Notes under the pieces: generated by a model
What the model saw: the letters and a program-made list of their open reading frames with translations, nothing else
Database searches by the model: none
Told to the model about the DNA's origin: nothing
Part shown: positions 54,963 to 63,563 of the stretch, piece by piece
How the letters are laid out: the number at the start of each line of letters is the position of its first letter
How positions within the stretch are numbered: position 1 is the first letter of the stretch
Assembly (NCBI RefSeq): GCF_900239495.1
Contig: NZ_OENE01000015.1
Location: 358,300-422,299, forward strand
DNA: 64,000 bases
Direction of reading: 5' to 3'
Source of the DNA: Tenacibaculum finnmarkense genomovar ulcerans
GTDB taxonomy: Bacteria > Bacteroidota > Bacteroidia > Flavobacteriales > Flavobacteriaceae
Made by a program: the position numbers and the translations under genes

Positions 54963-55431
54963 GCGCTTCGTAAATTAAATGAGGTTCAAAACCTCTGTAT
55001 AGTACATAATCTAGAATTTTCTTTTTTCGTTTAAAAATATTTGTTTCGGTTACTAACTTGTTTTTCTTAGCTACTAAATTATAAAGTGTTGTAATATATT
55101 CTTCTTGATCAATTTCTTTTAAGGCTGTTTTTATATTATATGCCGATATATCTCTAAATTTTAATTCCCTTACAATTCTGTTTTTTCCCCATTTTTTAAT
55201 GCGGAATTTTCCTCTTGCAAAACTTTTAGCAAAGCGTTCTTCATTTAAAAAATTATCTTGCATTAAGCTTAACAAAATTAATTCTCTAGCGTCAGCAACA
55301 GTATTATACTCTTTTAATTTTGCTTCTACTTCTTTATGGCAACGATCTTGATACACGCAATAGTGCTCTAGTTTTCGTTTTATTTCAGCTACCGTAAAAA
55401 CACCTTTATTAGTATTATTTTTATCGTTCAT
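54949..55431 (-). CDS. recX: Regulatory protein RecX
   Basis: 160 residues from ATG 55431 (the frame is open 11 codons further, without a good start). Three-helix repeats: VFTVAEIKRKLEHYCVYQDR, FLNEERFAKSFARGKFRIKK, WGKNRIVRELKFRDIS. RecX curbs RecA filaments. RecA is not in the window. A TATTTTTG box (55444-55437, minus strand) ends 6 bases before the ATG. Confidence 0.88.
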   Translation of the reverse strand: MNDKNNTNKGVFTVAEIKRKLEHYCVYQDRCHKEVEAKLKEYNTVADARELILLSLMQDNFLNEERFAKSFARGKFRIKKWGKNRIVRELKFRDISAYNIKTALKEIDQEEYITTLYNLVAKKNKLVTETNIFKRKKKILDYVLYRGFEPHLIYEALSAL

Positions 55432-55445
55432 AAGTTCAAAAATAT

Positions 55446-55484
55446 AAAAAAGGGTTAAAAACAACCTGCCTTTAACCCTTTTTT
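55446..55484 (-). terminator. Terminator of the RND efflux operon
   Basis: AAAAAAGGGTTAAA / TTTAACCCTTTTTT stem; on the minus strand it ends in T6, 25 bases after the permease stop. Confidence 0.75.
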
Positions 55485-55508
55485 ATCTATCAAAAAAATA
55501 TAAAAAAT

Positions 55509-58500
55509 TTAGAAAACACGATGTAACCACATCTTTAATTTAGTTACTAAATAGAATAATATCGGCACTACAATTAATGTTAAAAAAGTTGCCACAAATA
55601 GCCCGTAAATAACCGTCCAAGCTAAAGGACCCCAAAAAATAACATTATCACCACCAACATATATATTTGCATCAAATTCTGTTACCAAGGTAAAGAAATT
55701 AATATTTAAACCCGTTGCTAAAGGAATCAATCCTAAAATTGTGGTAATTGCCGTTAATAAAACTGGGCGTAAACGTGCCTTTCCTCCCTTTACAATGGCT
55801 TCGTTTAATACCGAAACCTCTAAAAAGTCGTCTTTACCTAAATTATGTGCAGCTTTTTGTCTGTCTATTAATAACTGTGTATAATCTAACAATACTACAC
55901 CGTTATTCACCACAATACCCGCTAAAGAAATAATCCCCATCATGGTCATCATAATTACAAATGATGATCCTGATGCTACAATTCCTCCAAATACCCCTAT
56001 CAAACTTAAAAAGATAGCCAACATAATAATTGTAGGTTTTGAAATAGAATTGAATTGGAAAATTAGAATTAAGAAAATTAAGCCTAATCCAGAGAAAAAT
56101 GCACCTATTAAAAAGGTCATTTGTTTGTTCTGCTCTTCAATTTGCCCTGTGTAATCAACATGTACTGTTTTAGGCAAACCTGTAAACGATTTCATTTCAT
56201 TCTGAATTTCACTTACAATTGCAGCGGCATCAGTATAACCTGGCGCTAATGCCGAATATACCGTTGCTACACGCTTCACGTTTTTATGCTTAATGGCACT
56301 AAAACCTGATCTGTTACGCTGTTTTGCTACTGCCGAAACAGGAACAGATTTAACCTGTCCTGTTGACATATCTTTAAAAGTCATCGTTTGATTAAAAATA
56401 GCACTTGAATTGTAGCGGTTATCTTTATTAAAACGAACATAAATATCATAATCTTCACCAGCTTGTTTATAGACACCAGCTTTGCTTCCAAAGATAGAAT
56501 TACGCAGTTGTTTTCCTACCTGAGAAGTACTCACTTTTAATTCACCTGCTTTTTTTCTATCAACCTCAACCAATGTGGTTGGTTTCGATTTGTTTACGTC
56601 TATTTTTAATTCAGCAATACCAGGAATTGATTTGGTATTGATAAAATCACGCATTTTTTCAGCAGTAATAATTAATTCATCGTAATCTTCACCTTCTAAT
56701 TCAATATTAATAGGATATCCTGCCGGCGGACCTACGGGGTCTTTTTCAACAGAAATAGACAACCCAGGATAAATCCCTTGCAAAGCATCCGTTACTTTTT
56801 TCTTTAATACTTTACTATCTAAACCCTTACGGTATTTGTACTCACGCATAGAGGCTACTATTTTACCTCTATGTGGCATTTCGGCAGCCGAACCACCATC
56901 CGTTTGAGGATTTCCTGCACCCGCTCCTATTTGTGCTATAGAACTTTCTATCATGAAATTGCGGTCGCCATCCATATACATATCTTCATTTAAAACCTTG
57001 GTCACTCGAGCTTCTAAACTTTTCATGATGGTATTGGTTTTTTCAATATCTGTTCCCTGCGGATATTCTACATATACCACAATTTGATTGGGCGTATTAT
57101 CAGGAAAAAATTCAATTTTTGTTCGCTTACTTTTTACAGAAGCTCCAAAACCGATAAACGCTACAAAAAGTAAAATAATCGTTACAATTGTTATTCCGTA
57201 AGGACGCCATCCTTTTAAAGAAGCACGAATCATTTTTTCATAAAGACGTTCCCAAAGTGGAAGTATTTTATTTTGAAAACCATTTGCCATTGGGCGTAAT
57301 ACATATCTGTAAAGCCAAAAATTTACCGCAGTAAAAACCATTAAAGTTCCTAGCGGGCTTACAGCACCACCGAAAAGTAAAATCAAAATACCAATAACAC
57401 CAATACTCGCGGTGATGATAATTAATTTTTTTAAGGGGATATTTTTATCTTCAGTACTCATAAATTGAGAAACCATTACCGAATTAAAGAAAATAGCCAC
57501 AAATAATGACGACCCTAATACAACCGATAAAGTAATTGGGAAATAAATCATGAACTGCCCCATAGTTCCTGGCCACATTCCTAAAGGAATAAACGCCGCT
57601 ACCGTAGTTGCTGTTGATATAATAATAGGAAATGCAATTTCACCAATCCCCATTTTTGCCGCCTCTAAGCGGGTCATTCCTTCTTCATCCATTAAACGAT
57701 ACACATTTTCAACCACTACAATACCGTTATCTACTAGCATTCCTAGCCCCATAATTAACCCGAAAAGAATCATGGTATTCATGGTATAGCCCATTAAATG
57801 TAAAATCATTAACGACATAAACATTGACATCGGAATGGCAAAACCTACAAATAATGAATTTTTAAATCCTAAGAAAAACATTAAAACAAGTACCACTAAC
57901 ATCACTCCAAAAATGATATTATTTACCAAATCATCCACCTGTCCAATTGTTTTTGACGATTGATCGTTCGCAATTGTTACCGTTAAATTACTTGGGAATA
58001 TATTGGCTTTGGTATCTTTTACAATTTGCTGAATTTTTTCAGCAGCGGTAACCATATTTTGCCCTGCACGTTTTTTAACATCAAGCATTACCACCGGATC
58101 ACCAAATTGACGAGCATAAGTGGTTTTATCTTTATCTTTAAAAGTAATTTCAGCAATATCTTTTAAATAAATAGCATTGCCTTTTTCTGTTTTCACTACA
58201 AAATCTTGTAATTCTTGAGGAGTTTCAATTTCCCCTAAAATACGCAAGGTTCTACGCTGTCCGCTGGCAATAATATTTCCTGCCGACATGGTTACATTTC
58301 CGCCCTGAATAGCTCTTAAAATATCATCAAAGCTAACCTTTGCAGCCATCATTTTATAAATATCAACAGCCACCTCAACTTCCTTATCTTCAGCACCTCG
58401 AATATCTGCTTTTTTTATTTCAGATAAATCTTCTATTTTATCTTGTAAAACCTCTGCAAATTCTTTTAATTGATGCACAGTATAATCACCCGAAATATTA

Positions 58501-58973
58501 ATATTTAAAATAGGTGTTTCTTCCGATATATTTAATTCAAAAACATTTGGTGCTACTTTAGCCCCATTAAAAGTAGGCCAATCTTCACTTGAAACCTGCT
58601 CATCTATTTCATCTTTTACCTTTTGCTTTGCTTGTTCAATAGGTATTTCATCATTAAATTCAACAGTAATAATTGACACATCTTCCTGCGAGGTTGATGT
58701 TATTTTGGTCATATTACTAACCGTTTTTAATTTATCTTCTAAAGGATCGGTAATTAGTTTTTCTATATCTTCTGCTGTATTACCAGGATAAATAGAACTT
58801 ACATAAATTTTAGTATCCTTTATTTCAGGGAAATTTTCACGCGGCATATTAAAAAATGCCGAAATACCAGCATATAAAATAATTGCCATCATTACATAAA
58901 TGGTGGTTTTATTATTAATAGCCCATGAAGACAACCCGAATTCTTTATCTACGTGCTTTTTTTGCTCGCTCAT
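55509..58973 (-). CDS. RND efflux transporter, inner-membrane permease
   Basis: 1154 residues, a little longer than AcrB (about 1050). Twelve helices with two large periplasmic loops; family stretches GNTAEDIEKLITDPLED, IIFGVMLVVLVLMFFLGFKN, ILFGLIMGLGMLVDNGIVVV (helix 4 acidic motif) and AGIVVNNGVVLLDY. Proton-driven pump of the AcrB/HAE1 type. Last gene of the operon tetR - tolC - adaptor - permease (5 bases after the adaptor). Confidence 0.95.
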   Translation of the reverse strand: MSEQKKHVDKEFGLSSWAINNKTTIYVMMAIILYAGISAFFNMPRENFPEIKDTKIYVSSIYPGNTAEDIEKLITDPLEDKLKTVSNMTKITSTSQEDVSIITVEFNDEIPIEQAKQKVKDEIDEQVSSEDWPTFNGAKVAPNVFELNISEETPILNINISGDYTVHQLKEFAEVLQDKIEDLSEIKKADIRGAEDKEVEVAVDIYKMMAAKVSFDDILRAIQGGNVTMSAGNIIASGQRRTLRILGEIETPQELQDFVVKTEKGNAIYLKDIAEITFKDKDKTTYARQFGDPVVMLDVKKRAGQNMVTAAEKIQQIVKDTKANIFPSNLTVTIANDQSSKTIGQVDDLVNNIIFGVMLVVLVLMFFLGFKNSLFVGFAIPMSMFMSLMILHLMGYTMNTMILFGLIMGLGMLVDNGIVVVENVYRLMDEEGMTRLEAAKMGIGEIAFPIIISTATTVAAFIPLGMWPGTMGQFMIYFPITLSVVLGSSLFVAIFFNSVMVSQFMSTEDKNIPLKKLIIITASIGVIGILILLFGGAVSPLGTLMVFTAVNFWLYRYVLRPMANGFQNKILPLWERLYEKMIRASLKGWRPYGITIVTIILLFVAFIGFGASVKSKRTKIEFFPDNTPNQIVVYVEYPQGTDIEKTNTIMKSLEARVTKVLNEDMYMDGDRNFMIESSIAQIGAGAGNPQTDGGSAAEMPHRGKIVASMREYKYRKGLDSKVLKKKVTDALQGIYPGLSISVEKDPVGPPAGYPINIELEGEDYDELIITAEKMRDFINTKSIPGIAELKIDVNKSKPTTLVEVDRKKAGELKVSTSQVGKQLRNSIFGSKAGVYKQAGEDYDIYVRFNKDNRYNSSAIFNQTMTFKDMSTGQVKSVPVSAVAKQRNRSGFSAIKHKNVKRVATVYSALAPGYTDAAAIVSEIQNEMKSFTGLPKTVHVDYTGQIEEQNKQMTFLIGAFFSGLGLIFLILIFQFNSISKPTIIMLAIFLSLIGVFGGIVASGSSFVIMMTMMGIISLAGIVVNNGVVLLDYTQLLIDRQKAAHNLGKDDFLEVSVLNEAIVKGGKARLRPVLLTAITTILGLIPLATGLNINFFTLVTEFDANIYVGGDNVIFWGPLAWTVIYGLFVATFLTLIVVPILFYLVTKLKMWLHRVF

Positions 58974-58978
58974 TATCT

Positions 58979-60190
58979 TTATTTTTTAGCGTTAACAGTA
59001 GTTCCCTCTTCCGAAGATAAAATTTCTACTTGCTGCCCATCTTTTACACTTCGAGCACCTTCTTTAATAATTTTATCACCTTTACTAAGCCCTGTTAAAA
59101 CCTCTATAACATCGCCCTGCGTTTTTCCGGTGCTAATAATAATCTGTTTTGCTATTCCTTGAACCTTACTTCCTTGCTTTAAAATATCGTTTACCACAAA
59201 AATATACTGTTCTCCTTTGGCATTTTCTGAAATAATACTTTGCGGAATTAAAATAGCATCAGGGTTTGTATAATCGTTAATTTTTAACTTAGCCGTTAAA
59301 TTCGGTTTAATACTTTTATCTTTATTATCAACCGCTATTTCAACTTTAAAAGTACGATTTGCAGGATTGATAAAATTACCCGCCTGACGAATTTTTGAAG
59401 TAATAGCCTTTCCTAAAATAGGAAACTCAACCAATACATTTTTACCTTTTTTAATTGATAAAATATAACTTTCAGGTACGGCTGTTTCAATATACATTTT
59501 AGAAAGATTTACAATTCTAAAAACTTCGGCACCAGCTCCTGGCGCTACCACCATTCCTTGCTCTTTAATAACATCATCAATAATACCCGAAAAAGGCGCT
59601 CTTATAACCGATTTCCCTAATTTTTTTCTTAATTGACTTACAGCATTTTTTTGAGCATCATACGTAGTTTTCGCTTGTAAAAACTGAATTTCTGAACCAA
59701 TTTTCTGATTCCATAAACGCTCTTGACGCTCGTAAGTTGTTTTAGCTAAAACTGCCTGTACTTCTATTTGCGCTAACTGATCAGAAAGCCCTGCATCATC
59801 TATTTTAGCCAAAGCCTGTCCTTTTTTTACGTACTGTCCTTCTTTTACATAAATTTGAACCAATTGCCCTGGCATTTCAGGATATATCAAAACATTTTGT
59901 GCTGTTTTAACTGCTCCTTGCAATTCTAAATAATGCTTAAAATTTGTTTTATTAGCAGATACCACCGTAATTAAAGGCACTTTTTTTGAAGTATCTAAGA
60001 TTGCAATTTTAGTATCTAAGGCTTTAATTCCTTCGGATAAAACCTGAATTTGACTATTTAACTTGGTTTTCTTAGCACGAATTTTTACCAAATCGTTAGA
60101 AGCAATTACCGCCTCAACGGAATGTTTTTTACTGCCTGAACAGGATGCTAAAAATACTGTTATTGCTAGTAGTGAATATATTTTTCTCAT
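58979..60190 (-). CDS. RND efflux periplasmic adaptor (membrane fusion lipoprotein)
   Basis: 403 residues from the second Met (60190; the first Met is at 60196). Lipobox FLASC (Cys17), an alpha-helical hairpin, a lipoyl-like domain (GQLVQIYVKEGQYVKKGQAL and VIRAPFSGIIDDVIKEQGMV) and beta-barrel/membrane-proximal parts to the end. It connects the RND pump to the TolC-type channel. Operon position between tolC and permease genes. Confidence 0.94.
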   Translation of the reverse strand: MRKIYSLLAITVFLASCSGSKKHSVEAVIASNDLVKIRAKKTKLNSQIQVLSEGIKALDTKIAILDTSKKVPLITVVSANKTNFKHYLELQGAVKTAQNVLIYPEMPGQLVQIYVKEGQYVKKGQALAKIDDAGLSDQLAQIEVQAVLAKTTYERQERLWNQKIGSEIQFLQAKTTYDAQKNAVSQLRKKLGKSVIRAPFSGIIDDVIKEQGMVVAPGAGAEVFRIVNLSKMYIETAVPESYILSIKKGKNVLVEFPILGKAITSKIRQAGNFINPANRTFKVEIAVDNKDKSIKPNLTAKLKINDYTNPDAILIPQSIISENAKGEQYIFVVNDILKQGSKVQGIAKQIIISTGKTQGDVIEVLTGLSKGDKIIKEGARSVKDGQQVEILSSEEGTTVNAKK

Positions 60191-60199
60191 TGTCATTTT

Positions 60200-61528
60200 T
60201 TATTTTAAGGGTATATTTAATGCGTTTTCTAAGGCTGCCTTTTTACTAATAACGTTTAACATTGACTGCACGTAGTTATTTTGTTGGCTGTATAATTGAT
60301 TTTGCGCTTGCGATAAATCAAAACTTGAAGAAATTCCTTCAAAAAATTTAATTTGCTGCTTTTTTTCAATGCGTTCTGCCAATTTCATGTTTTTCATAGC
60401 AGATTCATAATTTTCAATACTTAACTGATATTCACTTTTTGCCGATTGTGTTTGTAAATTTAATTGTTGCTTAATTTCTTCCAAACGAATATCAGCCGAT
60501 TCTAATTCAATTTTTGCCTGTGCCGTTTTAGCAGATCTTCCTAAGCTACTAAATATTGGAATATTCAAATTAACACCAAACATCGAAGAGCCGAACCATT
60601 TTTGTTTTTCATCTAAAAAAGTAAAAGAATTAGAGTTTGCTGCAAGCCCATAATTTAAAAAAGCACTCAAACTAGGCAAACCTTTACTTTGCTCTAAACG
60701 CATTAATAGGCGCTTACTTTCTCTACTATTTTCAGCAATTCTAAAATCGATATGCCCATTTAAATTAAATGTTTTTGATAGCAATGCTAAACTACTACTG
60801 TTAAGCATCAAACTATCTAAACTATCGGTTAATGTTAATTTTGTATTGATATCATTTCCTAAAGAAAGATTTAACATTTGATAGGCAATTTCCTTTAATC
60901 TAACAGCGTTTCTTAAACTATTTTGAACATTTCCTAAGGTGATTTCTAATTGCTCCACCTGCTCTTGTTCATTTAATCCGTTCTCATTAATTTTCTTTGC
61001 ATCCTTGTAATTTTTCTCTAAAACACCCGTGTTTTTTTCAAGAATTTCAATTAATCTTTCAGAAACAAGGATATTTCCATAAGCGTTTATAATTGCCTCT
61101 CTTGTGGCTAAAGCTGTTTTTTGCTTGGCTTGTTCTGATATTTTTAAATAGGTTTTTGCTGCCTGTAAACCTACCAAATACGAACCGTCAAAAATTAATT
61201 GGCTTAGCGTTGCCGTAGCATTCATGGTTTGTTTTTTACCAAAAATCAATTCTTCATCAATACCATCATTATTAAAATCTGTTAATAAAACGGCTTGTTT
61301 TAAATTATTTTGATACGCCACCTTTCCATCAATTTTAGGCAAACCGATAGTCGTTGTTTCCCATTTTCTTTTAATTGCTACCTTAATATCATTTTTAGCA
61401 ATTTTATTGGCATAGCTATTTTTTATAGCATAATCAATAGCTTCTTGCATTGATAAATTAAGTTGTTTTTGCGCAAATAAAAAGCTTGTGCAAAAGCATA
61501 TAAATACCGTGTATATGTATTTCCTCAT
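60200..61528 (-). CDS. TolC-family outer membrane efflux protein
   Basis: 442 residues with signal peptide (to LFAQ, about residue 19). Long helices in two repeated halves (MQEAIDYAIKNSYANKIAKND; LEQSKGLPSLSAFLNYGLAA; SFDLSQAQNQLYSQQNNYVQ). Forms the outer-membrane tunnel for the RND pump. Between tetR (12 bases) and the adaptor gene. Confidence 0.94.
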   Translation of the reverse strand: MRKYIYTVFICFCTSFLFAQKQLNLSMQEAIDYAIKNSYANKIAKNDIKVAIKRKWETTTIGLPKIDGKVAYQNNLKQAVLLTDFNNDGIDEELIFGKKQTMNATATLSQLIFDGSYLVGLQAAKTYLKISEQAKQKTALATREAIINAYGNILVSERLIEILEKNTGVLEKNYKDAKKINENGLNEQEQVEQLEITLGNVQNSLRNAVRLKEIAYQMLNLSLGNDINTKLTLTDSLDSLMLNSSSLALLSKTFNLNGHIDFRIAENSRESKRLLMRLEQSKGLPSLSAFLNYGLAANSNSFTFLDEKQKWFGSSMFGVNLNIPIFSSLGRSAKTAQAKIELESADIRLEEIKQQLNLQTQSAKSEYQLSIENYESAMKNMKLAERIEKKQQIKFFEGISSSFDLSQAQNQLYSQQNNYVQSMLNVISKKAALENALNIPLK

Positions 61529-61540
61529 TGTTTATTAAGT

Positions 61541-62146
61541 TTATAAATTTATAATTTGTAGTTGTTTCGATAATTCGTCTAATCCTTTTTGAGTGGCAAT
61601 TGCTCTAATATGATATTCTAAAATTTCATATTCTACTTTCATTACCTCCTGCATTTCGCTACCGTACATTTCTGTTTCAAAAACGCCAAAAATTAAGGTA
61701 AAATAAAAATTCACCATCAAATCTATTTTTAAATTTTCACGATAAAACCCTTCTTTAATACCCTTTGTTAAATTGTCAATATTACAATCTCGAAATAAGC
61801 ATATTTCACGATCCATTAATTTTGCATACGTTTCAGGGTAATATTTTTTAAGCTGAAACATAGGCGAAGTCTTGGCATTTTTAAACATTTCTTTAAAAAC
61901 TGCCTTTACCGCAAACTCCTCTTCAATAGCATTATACTCTTTCTCTTTTATTTTTGTAATAGCATCGTTTATGGTGTTATGAACCGCCTCTGTACTAGCA
62001 TCTACCAATTCTGTTTTCTTTGAAAAATATTTATACAGTGTTTTTTTTGAGATGCCTAATTCACCTGAAATATCATCCATCGTAATGCTTTTAAAACCAA
62101 AGTTTAAAAACATTTCTCCCGCTTTATTTAAAATTTTATCTCTCAT
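61541..62146 (-). CDS. TetR/AcrR family regulator of the efflux operon
   Basis: 201 residues from ATG 62146 (the open frame goes 28 codons further, but that part contains the promoter and operator). Helix-turn-helix ITMDDISGELGISKKTLYKYF at about 24-44; the C-terminal 150 residues are the ligand and dimer part. First gene of tetR-tolC-adaptor-permease, so likely autoregulated: a perfect 11-bp-arm palindrome lies over its own promoter. Confidence 0.92.
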   Translation of the reverse strand: MRDKILNKAGEMFLNFGFKSITMDDISGELGISKKTLYKYFSKKTELVDASTEAVHNTINDAITKIKEKEYNAIEEEFAVKAVFKEMFKNAKTSPMFQLKKYYPETYAKLMDREICLFRDCNIDNLTKGIKEGFYRENLKIDLMVNFYFTLIFGVFETEMYGSEMQEVMKVEYEILEYHIRAIATQKGLDELSKQLQIINL

Positions 62147-62155
62147 AATTATTTG

Positions 62156-62185
62156 CAAATGTACACAAGGAAACTTTAAAAACAA
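62156..62185 (-). promoter_or_regulatory. Consensus promoter (TTG-N19-TACATTTG) of the efflux operon
   Basis: Minus strand: TTG 62185-62183, 19 nt, TACATTTG 62163-62156; ATG 10 bases on, so a very short leader. Confidence 0.75.
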
Positions 62186-62198
62186 TAAAAGTTTCCTT
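62167..62198. promoter_or_regulatory. Probable TetR operator (11-bp perfect inverted repeat)
   Basis: AAGGAAACTTT, 10-base spacer, AAAGTTTCCTT. The -33 TTG is in the spacer, and the left arm lies between the -33 and -7 boxes, so a bound dimer would block the promoter. Confidence 0.7.
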
Positions 62199-62272
62199 CG
62201 TTTTATTGTTTTTTTAACATTACCTAACAATTAGAATTTTTGTTTATCTTATTTTTACAAAAAATTTAAGAT

Positions 62273-63256
62273 TTGGACATACTACAATATCAGTCAGACT
62301 TTTTAGCTTACTTAGCTTCTAAAAAAACACTAAAAGAGCCTAAAAACCTTTATGAACCGATAGATTATATTCTTCAAATAGGCGGAAAAAGAATTCGCCC
62401 AATGCTAACACTTATGGCTTCCGATATTTTTTCTGGAGATTATAAAAAAGCCATGCCAGCCGCACTAGCCGTAGAAGTTTTTCATAATTTCACGCTAGTT
62501 CACGATGATATTATGGATGACGCACCTTTGCGCCGTGGACACGAAACGGTTCATGAAAAGTGGGATATTAACAGAGGGATTTTATCTGGCGATGCCATGT
62601 TAATTTTAGCCTATCAATATTTTGAAAACTACGAACCTATAATTTTTCAAAAATTAGCACAATTATTTAGTAAAACAGCCTTAGAAGTTTGCGACGGACA
62701 ACAATTAGATGTTGATTTTGAAACCAGAAACGACGTTACTATTGATGAGTACATTAAAATGATTACGCTAAAAACATCGGTTTTAGTAGCAGCCGCCTTA
62801 AAAATGGGTGCTATTGTAGCCAATGCGAACGAAGAACAAGCCCAACATTTATATAACTACGGCTTACATTTAGGCGTTGCTTTTCAATTACAAGATGATT
62901 ATTTAGACACTTATGGCGATCCTGAAACTTTCGGAAAGCAAGTTGGTGGCGATATCATCGAAAACAAGAAAACCTACCTCTATTTAAAAGCTTTTGAAGT
63001 AGCAAATACGGATGATAAAGAAAAATTAACTACGCTTTACAACAATAAACAAGAAAATAAACAAGAAAATATTCAAGCAAAAATAGCGACGGTTTCTGCG
63101 ATTTTCACCAAAAACAACATCCCCGAATACACACATCAACTTATTGAATACTATACAAATAAGTCGTTTAAAAGCTTGGAACATTTAAACATTAGCGATA
63201 CCGCAAAAAGTGGGCTTCGTTTGTTTGCTGAAAATTTAATGAGCAGAAAAGTTTAA
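62273..63256 (+). CDS. Polyprenyl diphosphate synthase (octaprenyl/geranylgeranyl type)
   Basis: 327 residues from a TTG start (next Met is past the first helix and GGKRIRP). Trans-prenyltransferase motifs: GGKRIRPML, first Asp-rich LVHDDIMDDAPLRRG and second QLQDDYLDTYGD, plus KTSVL. It condenses isopentenyl diphosphate units onto an allylic starter; chain length cannot be read here. It is divergent from the tetR operon, with the operator 75 bases upstream, so the regulator might touch it too. Confidence 0.93.
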   Translation: MDILQYQSDFLAYLASKKTLKEPKNLYEPIDYILQIGGKRIRPMLTLMASDIFSGDYKKAMPAALAVEVFHNFTLVHDDIMDDAPLRRGHETVHEKWDINRGILSGDAMLILAYQYFENYEPIIFQKLAQLFSKTALEVCDGQQLDVDFETRNDVTIDEYIKMITLKTSVLVAAALKMGAIVANANEEQAQHLYNYGLHLGVAFQLQDDYLDTYGDPETFGKQVGGDIIENKKTYLYLKAFEVANTDDKEKLTTLYNNKQENKQENIQAKIATVSAIFTKNNIPEYTHQLIEYYTNKSFKSLEHLNISDTAKSGLRLFAENLMSRKV

Positions 63257-63284
63257 AAAAGCTTTTTTATTTAAAAAAAGTTCT

Positions 63285-63292
63285 TATTTTTG
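63285..63292 (+). promoter_or_regulatory. -7 element (TATTTTTG) of tRNA(CAT)
   Basis: TATTTTTG, 12 bases before the tRNA 5' end; no good -33 TTG. Confidence 0.5.
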
Positions 63293-63304
63293 CAACCCTA
63301 AAAC

Positions 63305-63378
63305 GGTCTTATAGCTCAGTTGGTTAGAGCACCTGACTCATAATCAGGTGGTCCCAGGTTCGAGTCCTGGTGGGACCA
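63305..63378 (+). tRNA. tRNA-Met or tRNA-Ile2 (anticodon CAT, elongator type)
   Basis: 74 nt, GGTCTTATAGCTCAG at the 5' end, anticodon loop CTCATAA (CAT), 3' TGGGACCA. Base pair 1:72 is G:C, so it is not the initiator. Elongator Met and lysidine-modified Ile2 cannot be told apart by eye. CCA is not encoded. An integrase gene starts 185 bases downstream. Confidence 0.93.
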
Positions 63379-63379
63379 C

Positions 63380-63409
63380 AAAAACCATCCTTTTAAGGGT
63401 GGTTTTTTT
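63380..63409 (+). terminator. Terminator after tRNA(CAT)
   Basis: AAAACCATCCTT / AAGGGTGGTTTT stem (one G:U) and T7, directly behind the tRNA. Confidence 0.75.
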
Positions 63410-63510
63410 ATTAAACCCCCTTTAAATACTAGCTTTTTACTTTTTTTGATAAAAATAAATATCAATTAATATCAATGTTTTATATACTGGTTATCTACCC
63501 GTTTTGAATA

Positions 63511-63540
63511 TTGTTATACCAAATTTTGTTTGTACGTTTG
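63511..63540 (+). promoter_or_regulatory. Consensus promoter (TTG-N19-TACGTTTG) of the integrase gene
   Basis: TTG 63511-63513, 19 nt, TACGTTTG 63533-63540; ATG 23 bases later. Confidence 0.65.
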
Positions 63541-63563
63541 TGTAAATAGAGATACTTACAGCC

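Noticed and set aside
62147..62230. N-terminal 28-residue extension of the TetR regulator
   Set aside because: This stretch contains the promoter and palindromic operator, and the usual TetR start (MRDKIL) is at 62146.
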